23,823 nt of DNA from Coptodactyla brooksi. Lineage: Eukaryota > Arthropoda > Insecta > Coleoptera > Scarabaeidae. Position 1 is the stretch's first letter. The number at the start of each line of letters is the position of its first letter. The notes beneath the pieces are model-generated. The model searched no databases. It was not told the DNA's origin and was given only the letters and a program-made list of their open reading frames with translations. A program made the translations under genes and the position numbers. The stretch covers positions 1 through 23,823 of the forward strand of contig JAWQRM010000349.1 in NCBI GenBank assembly GCA_033557675.1. The letters are read 5' to 3'. Below, one piece after another: positions 22,901 to 23,823 of the stretch.

Positions 22901-23196
22901 AGGTTGCGATATTAAACAGCAAATGCCCAGTGGAAATCTCGTCGTCTATGTTGCAGAAAAAACACTCCTTTATCCGTACCGACGACATTAGGAATATCAT
23001 TTCACGATAGTTATAGTAAATATCTGTTAGTTTCATGTGCATTTTCTCCACCCCGCTGAGATCATCTTCCGATGGACGTCCTCTCAGTTCGGCGATAGGA
23101 TGCACGTCAAACTGCGTTAAACGTCTGCTTGGTTTGCCTTCCTCCGCCATCAATTCGTCACTGGATGCAATGAAAGTTGCACACATCTTAATCAAT
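1535..23196 (-). CDS. Polycystin-1-like (PKD1/lov-1 family) gene, partial, 17 exons
   Basis: This is a multi-exon gene read right to left. I joined 17 exons by consensus donors (mostly GTAAGT), acceptors and matching phase, giving about 3,536 coding bases. The order is ectodomain end, a GPS-like segment, TM1, PLAT, a helical block, the extracellular polycystin domain, then channel helices. Diagnostic pieces are a PLAT core (HVLNYPDPDLRLL, ICDLQTKHWW), YPGGGFITVL, FLTYNNNINVF and ATGLTVPS, all typical of the polycystin family. Polycystin-1 proteins are membrane receptors that pair with PKD2-type channels, often in cilia; that role is inferred from family. Both ends are missing: the first visible exon opens in phase 2, and the last ends in phase 1 before the pore helix. 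Family assignment is firm. Orthology to a specific insect gene and the exact ends are not. Confidence 0.9.
2146..2640 (+). pseudogene. hAT-type transposase C-terminal remnant (SCAND3/ZBED5-like)
   Basis: The plus strand reads HLTALHSDLSQRFEDILHLV and then SDWVLDPLAS, with ELIE-like and NEELK stretches. After a frameshift near 2465 it continues GYHRF, a stop in place of Trp, LSKQMPILYPALRV, LLIAFPSSHLV, a stop, then CGFSAVISLFTKK. This is the C-terminal dimerisation region shared by hAT transposases domesticated as SCAND3/ZBED5, where F-W-L, A-F-P-S-S-x-L-V-E-R-G-F-S are typical. It is broken by at least one frameshift and several stops. The part before about 2300 is assigned by continuity only. 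It lies antisense in the intron between exons 16 and 17. Confidence 0.75.
2641..4438. other. Intron sequence without recognised genes
   Basis: This is AT-rich intron between exons 16 and 17. There are open frames of up to 93 codons (3679-3960, minus) with no family resemblance and biased composition. One small perfect hairpin is present at 4066-4088 (GAACATATAC, loop of three). Nothing else is supported. Confidence 0.6.
4439..4665 (-). CDS. Polycystin-1-like exon 16: end of TOP domain
   Basis: The exon is 227 nt, entering in phase 1 after TTTACAG. It reads ELAKYPGGGFITVL, then WWLESSARAICIEFLTYNNN and INVFSAVRVLIERSATGLT. These are hallmark polycystin motifs (Y-P-G-G-G, T-R-A-x-x-x-E-F-x-x-Y-N-x-N-x-N-x-F, A-T-G-G). 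The donor chosen is ACG then GTTAGT, phase 0. A second donor (GTAAGG, exon end 4409) would add ten residues in frame and fits the family less well. Confidence 0.9.
4666..5430. other. GC-AG intron between exons 15 and 16
   Basis: The intron is 765 nt. On the minus strand it starts GCAAGT and ends TTTACAG. It holds the stem at 4811-4864 and a small hairpin GACCCAAA-TAC-TTTGGGTC at 5040-5058. No gene is seen. Confidence 0.75.
4811..4864. repeat. 23-bp inverted repeat, one mismatch
   Basis: The arms 4811-4833 and 4842-4864 pair with a single mismatch around an 8-base loop. The core CCAGTGCAATATTG is exact on both sides. It sits in the short intron between exons 15 and 16, so it would be transcribed as a tight stem. 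Confidence 0.9.
5431..5741 (-). CDS. Polycystin-1-like exon 15: extracellular polycystin (TOP) domain
   Basis: The exon is 311 nt. It encodes YIGKLSLRLVSVKGS, in the place of the family's G-x-x-R-L-R-Q-x-R-V stretch, and later KWSYYTAEKSGRTTFRG, in the place of the W-x-Y and G-x-Y-x-G parts. NVT and NRT are possible glycosylation sites. There is no cysteine in this exon. The acceptor is ambiguous: TAG at 5742 or TTAG six bases further in, at 5736. The exit donor is GC (AGAG then GCAAGT); it is required because it alone gives a family-like join to exon 16. Confidence 0.85.
5742..6086. other. Intron between exons 14 and 15
   Basis: The intron is 345 nt with donor GTAAGT and acceptor TGTGTAG (or the TTAG six bases on). 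It is AT-rich with A/T runs. No further feature is seen. Confidence 0.7.
6087..6307 (-). CDS. Polycystin-1-like exon 14: first helix of the channel module
   Basis: The exon is 221 nt, phase 0 in and phase 2 out (donor GTAAGT). It starts VKRRIIARILTVQRYCRY, a basic foot, followed by the helix ILFLIMYICLLHLLIIAN. The extracellular part ends NHTILTDICALA. This corresponds to the polycystin S1 helix (TM6 in the eleven-helix numbering) leading into the TOP domain. Confidence 0.85.
6430..7035 (-). pseudogene. LINE reverse-transcriptase 3' fragment with tail
   Basis: The minus strand reads LEDAGIGGHGLLWIKFFLQN, then RGAPQGSTLSPLLFIIFIND and LTLFADDGILL, then a stop. It continues EELYEKMDQDLNMMKEYFD and LVLNVSKTKYLI, the RT thumb region. 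RGxPQGS and FADD are the RT core motifs of non-LTR elements. The 3' side runs into an A/T-rich part ending in a (TAAA)-like tail at about 6430-6450, as LINEs often have. It is 5' truncated at the EYDKL motif and broken by stops. It lies in the sense direction in the intron between exons 13 and 14. Confidence 0.8.
7045..7545 (-). repeat. Non-RT segment fused to LINE, repeated inverted at 13815-14322
   Basis: This 500 bp segment starts right after the RT motif ends in FADDEIASEK-stop and ends near CCATTGAATAAACT. The same segment, at the same RT junction, recurs in opposite orientation at about 13815-14322. It therefore belongs to the repeat rather than to the host intron. A 74-codon frame on the plus strand (7210-7434) lacks an ATG start and is not called as a gene. 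Confidence 0.75.
7546..9203 (-). pseudogene. Degenerate non-LTR retrotransposon (APE endonuclease and RT)
   Basis: The minus strand starts LKITYLNARSI with a stop, then reads SIAETWLCEAEEKYF and CYFASRYRRQGGGTSICIAD, then DISDHGILLLD. These are APE-type endonuclease motifs (E-T-W-L, R-x-G-G-G, S-D-H). The RT follows: ALFNKYYMEATDKI, GEDKISPYMVKN, IPQRMKIGKVTPIHKAGPKD, ENYRPIGNIPTFSKILEKL, MYIDLQKAFDTIEYDKL, RGVPQGSTLSPLLFIIFIND and FADD. Clade is likely Jockey/CR1-like, which is uncertain. Frameshifts and stops break it throughout. It sits in the sense direction in the host intron. Confidence 0.85.
9290..9321. repeat. Perfect 15-bp palindrome with 2-base loop
   Basis: ATATCAAATAACATT (9290-9304) is followed by TT and then its exact reverse complement (9307-9321). 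It lies just beyond the 5' side of the LINE and 109 bases from exon 13. Confidence 0.9.
9430..9579 (-). CDS. Polycystin-1-like exon 13: cytoplasmic linker before channel module
   Basis: The exon is 150 nt (50 codons), phase 0 on both sides, with acceptor TCATTAG and donor GTGAGT. It is charged and helical (KKYFYNRIVAECEEQRAMLA), with no membrane segment. It links TM5 to the six-helix channel module. A 3.1 kb LINE-filled intron follows. Confidence 0.8.
9890..10230 (+). pseudogene. Possible mariner-type transposase remnant
   Basis: The plus strand reads TELSPYNFFLSLDMKKK, like the mariner/Tc1 motif S-P-D-L-A-P-C-D-F-F-L-F-P-x-M-K. About 90 bases further, in another frame, CNEDWKNSY and WHYFKGNK resemble the C-terminal W...W...G-x-Y-F-E-G-D. 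The catalytic Asp before S-P is not present, and there are stops and frameshifts. The call rests on these two short matches only. It lies in the intron between exons 12 and 13. Confidence 0.45.
10321..10501 (-). CDS. Polycystin-1-like exon 12: TM4 and TM5
   Basis: The exon is 181 nt, phase 2 in and phase 0 out, with acceptor TTTTGCAG and donor GTAAGA. It encodes two helices, about CALGIFITCNIMYVFLFSLY and MLGFIAISLLWIIFVWEF followed by LFIILLNII. The intervening SYDTSLK matches the short S-x-x-W/K-x-L turn of polycystin-1 proteins. Confidence 0.85.
10711..10788 (-). CDS. Polycystin-1-like exon 11: cytoplasmic linker
   Basis: The exon is 78 nt, phase 2 in and out, with acceptor TTCCAG and donor GTACGT. 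It encodes the basic loop LSELTRKELYIYKPNLLSRT followed by MRWATW. It joins TM3 to TM4. The loop is far shorter than the human PKD1 loop at this place. Confidence 0.75.
10789..11425. other. Intron between exons 10 and 11
   Basis: This is 637 nt of AT-rich intron with donor GTAAGT and acceptor TTCCAG. Near 10845-10870 there is a short CAGTTTTC/CAGCTTTC repetition. No gene or mobile element is recognised. Confidence 0.65.
11426..11641 (-). CDS. Polycystin-1-like exon 10: TM2 and TM3
   Basis: The exon is 216 nt, phase 2 in and out. The join gives H-SRFYTCAEKVT, matching S-R-F-T-R-x-Q-R at the foot of TM2 in PKD1. TM2 is about VTIVLSHILCVCSLTMLLCI. TM3 is about ISIIAFAVNIPFVLLF, with a 30-residue loop between. 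A second acceptor (TTGCAG, exon start 11680) would add 13 residues in frame; the shorter form fits the family better. Confidence 0.85.
11642..12079. other. Intron between exons 9 and 10
   Basis: This is 438 nt of intron. It contains the alternative TTGCAG acceptor for exon 10 (exon start 11680). Near 11970-12035 the motif TTAATTTAAACT is repeated. Nothing else is supported. Confidence 0.6.
12080..12283 (-). CDS. Polycystin-1-like exon 9: PLAT end and linker
   Basis: The exon is 204 nt, entering in phase 2 (acceptor CAACAG) and leaving in phase 2 (donor GTAAGT). It encodes RIRICDLQTKHWWLFDVNNW followed by LTLDDKN, a very close match to the last PLAT strands (V-x-I-x-D-L-Q-T, W-x-F-x-V-x-x-W-L). 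The rest is a cytoplasmic linker ending NHTWNILSS, like the W-x-S stretch just before TM2 in PKD1. Confidence 0.9.
12541..12640. repeat. Low-complexity TTCTGTAT-rich tract
   Basis: Irregular units such as TTCTGTAT, TTATTCTGTATC and TGTTATGTATTTA repeat over about 100 bases. It behaves as a degenerate microsatellite in the intron between exons 8 and 9. Confidence 0.6.
12850..14322 (+). pseudogene. Inverted second copy of the LINE (RT part plus fused tail)
   Basis: The plus strand repeats the minus-strand LINE at 7045-8539 in opposite orientation. It reads NSKENWNYINGILKNNFNG and LFNKYCIEATDKI, then NLCNIS-like and FPKILEKFVK stretches, KAFDTITYDKLENSLEDTG, LWIKSFLQNRKHH, then a damaged RT end FADVETASEK-stop. 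The second catalytic Asp of FADD is Val here. After that the 500 bp fused tail follows (about 13815-14322). The endonuclease is absent, so the copy is 5' truncated at about 12850. It lies antisense to the host gene. Confidence 0.85.
14460..14605 (-). CDS. Polycystin-1-like exon 8: PLAT domain, middle part
   Basis: The exon is 146 nt, phase 0 in and phase 2 out (donor GTAAGA, splitting a Trp codon). It encodes HVLNYPDPDLRLLRCNNQDY and then FIMTTKRHLGDLIHIQLW. This is the PLAT core, with L-G-x-L-x-x-I-x-L-W. The usual H-D-N-x-G after that Trp is replaced by SDFIS. The LINE-bearing intron that follows runs to 12284. Confidence 0.9.
14606..15215. other. Intron between exons 7 and 8
   Basis: This is 610 nt of AT-rich intron with donor GTAAGT and acceptor TATTTTAG. 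A 92-codon frame at 14786-15064 (minus) has no recognisable domain and lacks coding-like composition. No element is seen. Confidence 0.6.
15216..15356 (-). CDS. Polycystin-1-like exon 7: PLAT domain, first part
   Basis: The exon is 141 nt (47 codons), phase 0 on both sides, with acceptor TTACAG and donor GTAAGT. It contains YAYMIEVITSKECGAGTTSN followed by ITIKVFG, matching the opening PLAT strands (Y-x-Y-x-I-x-V-x-T-G, then G-T-T/S-x-x-V-x-I-x-L-x-G). PLAT is an intracellular beta-sandwich that binds lipids or partners, here right after TM1. Confidence 0.9.
15357..15958. other. Intron between exons 6 and 7
   Basis: This is 602 nt of intron. TTAGAACTATC occurs twice, at 15685-15695 and 15702-15712. 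Nothing else is supported. Confidence 0.6.
15959..16192 (-). CDS. Polycystin-1-like exon 6: degenerate GPS and TM1
   Basis: The exon is 234 nt (78 codons), phase 0 on both sides. Residues 7-24 (NMLLCSGSTIEDVAVLG) sit where the GPS end C-x-C-x-H-L-T-x-F-A-V-L is expected. The second Cys, the His-Leu and the Thr/Ser are all replaced. Residues 51-71 (WLLYVPVLIALALYCILWMIL) form a clear membrane helix, TM1, followed by YRSLHP leading into PLAT. The layout GPS, TM1, PLAT is diagnostic of polycystin-1 proteins. Autoproteolysis looks lost. Confidence 0.85.
16259..16345 (-). CDS. Polycystin-1-like exon 5: start of GPS-like motif
   Basis: The exon is 87 nt (29 codons), phase 0 on both sides, with acceptor TTTTTAG and donor GTGAGT. 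It encodes FQRANFTYMGYALSCARLKD followed by KKTWVVDET. The cysteine and tryptophan match the first Cys and the Trp of a GPS motif. NFT is a possible glycosylation site. Confidence 0.8.
16365..16402. repeat. Perfect 18-bp palindrome with 2-base loop
   Basis: TATATAATAAAATAAGCA (16365-16382) is followed by TT and its exact reverse complement (16385-16402). It lies in the 120 nt intron between exons 4 and 5, so it fills about a third of that intron, 20 bases from the exon 5 acceptor. Confidence 0.9.
16466..16513 (-). CDS. Polycystin-1-like exon 4: 16-residue microexon
   Basis: The exon is only 48 nt, phase 0 on both sides, between a TTACAG acceptor and a GTAAGT donor. It encodes a basic, proline-bearing linker, LVSGMRRKKPKPTDEE. 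The introns on either side are short (52 and 120 nt). It could be skipped without a frame change, which is possible but not shown here. Confidence 0.75.
16566..16706 (-). CDS. Polycystin-1-like exon 3: ectodomain
   Basis: The exon is 141 nt (47 codons), phase 0 at both ends, with acceptor TTACAG and donor GTAAGT. It begins MHPSTTAKPEIGY and holds KYTHCFDVASGDARYFLGI. Joined to exon 2 it reads SKPLT-MHPS without a break. The content fits the strand-rich stretch just before the GPS in polycystin-1 proteins. Confidence 0.8.
16707..17199. other. Intron part without recognised features
   Basis: This is the 3' end, in transcription terms, of the 5.7 kb intron between exons 2 and 3. It is AT-rich. 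No gene or element is recognised. Confidence 0.6.
17963..17989. repeat. 10-bp hairpin inside fold-back element
   Basis: GTATCAGTAA (17963-17972) pairs exactly with TTACTGATAC (17980-17989) around TCGATAC. It lies in the left half of the fold-back element. Confidence 0.8.
18267..18428 (+). CDS. Short open frame inside fold-back element, unknown
   Basis: This frame of 53 codons begins with ATG at 18267 and encodes an acidic peptide, MESIEDYNMQIEYETVLDFG, followed by TSTTINDGQYIIEDQETGEN, then a hydrophobic end over a T-run. The acidic composition and high density of Asp/Glu/Thr stand out from the AT-rich surroundings, so it may be the first coding part of a lost element gene. I do not recognise a family. 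The end in a T-run suggests truncation. Confidence 0.3.
   Translation: MESIEDYNMQIEYETVLDFGTSTTINDGQYIIEDQETGENLANYPLLFLSFFF
19136..19924. mobile_element. Second fold-back element, almost entirely palindromic
   Basis: The outer arms 19136-19285 and about 19770-19924 pair (GTGTTTCTC, CACTTTTTGCCCTATCTCT, GTTCAAATGTTTGTATAAAT). The inner arms about 19456-19610 and 19619-19770 pair too (CTCGATATCTTATTCCTAAC, GCTAGGTTGCCTACT). The centre is an exact CCTACAATTCATG stem around the loop CGCCTAAG at 19611-19618. About 170 bases at 19286-19455 occur only on the left. No coding content is seen. It starts only seven bases after the first fold-back element ends. Confidence 0.8.
19925..20543. other. Intron part with a possible transposon end
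   Basis: Near 20075-20102, read on the minus strand, GTACAGGGTGGCCAAATAAG resembles the kind of end seen on insect DNA transposons. No matching opposite end is seen in the window, so the element is not delimited. The rest is AT-rich with A and T runs. Confidence 0.35.
20544..20584. repeat. Solo fragment of the Tc1-like inverted repeat
   Basis: ATTCAAAAGTATTGAGC followed by TTTGAAAAGCTTA matches, with small changes, the inner part of the inverted repeat at about 21195-21232 in the same direction. It is a third copy outside the bounded element, about 500 bases to its left. Confidence 0.65.
20585..21077. other. Intron part without recognised features
   Basis: This is a moderately AT-rich stretch between the solo repeat fragment and the Tc1-like element. 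I see no gene, no repeat pair and no motif. Confidence 0.55.
21078..22252. mobile_element. Tc1/IS630-like DNA transposon with about 155-bp inverted repeats
   Basis: The left repeat (about 21078-21235) and right repeat (about 22097-22252) are reverse complements with good identity. Shared blocks include CTCCGACTGGACCGTACGAG and GCAAAACATAATTAT-type and TTCAAAAGTATTGAG parts. Between them lies a broken transposase on the plus strand. Exact ends and the target duplication could not be fixed. The total length of about 1.2 kb fits an internally deleted, non-autonomous copy. Confidence 0.85.
21464..22030 (+). pseudogene. Transposase remnant: helix-turn-helix part, catalytic core deleted
   Basis: It starts MPKYCNKEMKQAIINVR. 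After a frameshift it reads VERTAKAIGVSKSAVKRLSA, a helix-turn-helix, and GHVGPSKPKTDRRK. After another shift it reads VIRRMIFNFYLEKKFPTVKE and FSGSTLLRRLKTLYFSFKK. This order (HTH, then V-I-R-R-x-I-x-x-F-Y, P-T-x-K, L-R-x-L-x-x-x-F-x-K-K) is typical of insect IS630/Tc1-type transposases with a DDE_3 domain. After LQRYRN it jumps to an acidic tail (TDDGIRMTDDGEDEELSN). The whole DDE region is missing, so it cannot be active. Confidence 0.75.
22412..22738 (-). CDS. Polycystin-1-like exon 2: ectodomain, GAIN-like
   Basis: The exon is 327 nt, phase 0 at both ends. It follows a 55 nt intron (22739-22793) with GTAAGT and TTTCAG ends, and it ends at ACT before GTAAGT. It encodes 109 residues, starting VNLVVPIQPSRYF and ending RNASKPLT, with one clear N-glycosylation site each at NST and NAS. 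Alternating hydrophobic strands (IDFMFPRVQYPIDLTLF) suit a beta-rich GAIN-like fold, which is an inference. The next intron is 5.7 kb and full of transposons. Confidence 0.8.
22794..23196 (-). CDS. Polycystin-1-like exon 1 of those visible: ectodomain
   Basis: The exon is 403 nt and opens one base before a codon, after a TTTTTTAG acceptor, so at least one upstream exon must exist. It ends in phase 0 at a GTAAGT donor. It encodes about 134 residues, including the cysteine-rich stretch IKECFFCNIDDE and the end DYSLYGTL. No membrane segment is seen. By position this is the membrane-proximal ectodomain (REJ/GAIN-like region). The domain is inferred from place rather than from a clear motif. The first ATG is at 23186, but the upstream acceptor argues against a true start there. 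Confidence 0.75.
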
Positions 23197-23230
23197 CTAA
23201 AAAATTATACATTTTATACATTTCTTATAC

Positions 23231-23361
23231 CGTGTAGGAATGTTCAGCTTGACGCATAGGGAAATATACACACGACCCCACCAGCCCACGTTTGCCAGGC
23301 CCGTTCCGCCGCACGAACGCTTATTGTTAGTTCCTTTCTGATACGCTAGTGGTATGTACAC
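23231..23361 (-). CDS. Candidate further upstream exon, doubtful
   Basis: An open stretch of 43 codons plus two bases lies between a TTAG acceptor and a GTATAA donor. It is clearly richer in G and C than the intron around it. It encodes YQKGTNNKRSCGGTGLANVG followed by WWGRVYISLCVKL. Its phase (2) matches exon 1 exactly. Against it, the intron would be only 34 nt, below the usual insect minimum, and the acceptor lacks a pyrimidine tract. It may be chance, or a transposon scrap. Confidence 0.25.
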
Positions 23362-23535
23362 CTAACGCGTCTTTACATCGTTCTACGTACACTTATTTCT
23401 TTTAATTAGTAACAATAAATGTTTATGTATCTCTTTTCGAACGTTTAAGTTCGACGGACAAACAAAAACTTCATTCTTACTAATATAAAAGATCATTCTA
23501 AAATGAACTAATTCTAATTACAAATAAAACTAAAT

Positions 23536-23604
23536 GGAAGATTCAAAGAGAAATCCCCACAAAGAGAAATCATTTGGCGAAAAATCTGGCGATCTAGGGG
23601 GCCA
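23536..23604 (-). pseudogene. Transposase scrap with W-P-P-R-S-P-D motif
   Basis: The minus strand reads WPPRSPDFSPNDFSLWGFLF. This matches the W-P-P-R-S-P-D-L-T-P-x-D-F-F-L-W-G block around the second catalytic Asp of many insect mariner/IS630-type transposases. Only about 23 codons remain. It differs from the mariner at the window edge. Confidence 0.65.
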
Positions 23605-23630
23605 AATGATGATCTAGGGGGCCTTCTGCT
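23591..23630. repeat. Direct 13-base repeat
   Basis: GATCTAGGGGGCC occurs at 23591-23603 and again at 23611-23623, a 20-base period. The first copy is part of the transposase scrap, so this is a local duplication within that remnant. Confidence 0.8.
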
Positions 23631-23637
23631 AATACTA

Positions 23638-23823
23638 GGTGGGGTGAAAAGTAACCTCCTTGGGAAAGAAAAAAAAATTTTTTTAATGTTTTCTTATTTT
23701 ATTCAATATAGTCCCCTTTTAGCTCGATACACTTATTCCATCGATTTTCCAACTTCTTGATCCCGTCCGAAAAGTAATTTTCCGGAAGGTCTGCAAAATA
23801 CTCCTCCGTGGCGTCGATGATTT
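23638..23823 (-). mobile_element. Mariner element, transposase C-terminus, cut by window edge
   Basis: The minus strand reads EEYFADLPENYFSDGIKKLE followed by NRWNKCIELKGDYIE and a stop at 23699-23701. This is the typical C-terminus of mariner transposases. After the stop comes an A/T tract and then GGTTACTTTTCACCCCACC, the likely terminal repeat, next to a TA at 23636-23637. TA is the mariner target site. The visible 125 coding bases are open, so the copy may be recent; the catalytic part lies outside the window. Confidence 0.85.

Overview
The window reads as AT-rich arthropod DNA, most likely insect. It holds one long split gene on the minus strand, with canonical eukaryotic introns and many decayed transposons. 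There is no operon structure, no tRNA or rRNA, and no CRISPR array. The species cannot be named from the sequence; an insect is inferred from the mariner, Tc1-like, hAT and APE-type LINE remnants.

The host gene is a polycystin-1-like (PKD1 / lov-1 family) membrane receptor-channel. I rebuilt 17 consecutive coding exons by hand, from 23196 down to 1535. All 16 junctions keep the reading frame; 15 introns start GT and one starts GC. The exons give about 1,178 codons: the end of a large ectodomain (exons 1-5), a degenerate GPS followed by TM1 (exon 6), a PLAT domain split over exons 7-9, TM2-TM5 (exons 10-12), a cytoplasmic linker (exon 13), the first helix of the channel module (exon 14), the extracellular polycystin/TOP domain (exons 15-16) and the next channel helices (exon 17). 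The N-terminal ectodomain lies beyond the right edge. The last pore helices and the stop codon are not visible and probably lie beyond the left edge.

The introns hold the rest. The 5.7 kb intron between exons 2 and 3 carries two large fold-back elements side by side (about 17200-19128 and 19136-19924) and a Tc1/IS630-like element with about 155 bp inverted repeats and a deleted, frameshifted transposase (about 21078-22252). A degenerate APE/RT LINE (about 6430-9203, minus) sits between exons 13 and 14, and an inverted copy of part of it (12850-14322, plus) sits between exons 8 and 9. These two make a pair of roughly 1.5 kb inverted repeats flanking exons 9-13. A hAT transposase remnant (2146-2640, plus) lies between exons 16 and 17, and a mariner-type remnant (about 9890-10230, plus) lies between exons 12 and 13. 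The right edge carries the end of a mariner element (23638 onward) and a second, different transposase scrap (23536-23604).

I found no wholly new system. The points most worth following up are the GPS that has lost its cleavage residues, the LINE inverted pair that could drive back-splicing or inversion of exons 9-13, the paired fold-back elements, the single GC-AG intron, and a cluster of near-perfect snap-back palindromes with very short loops.
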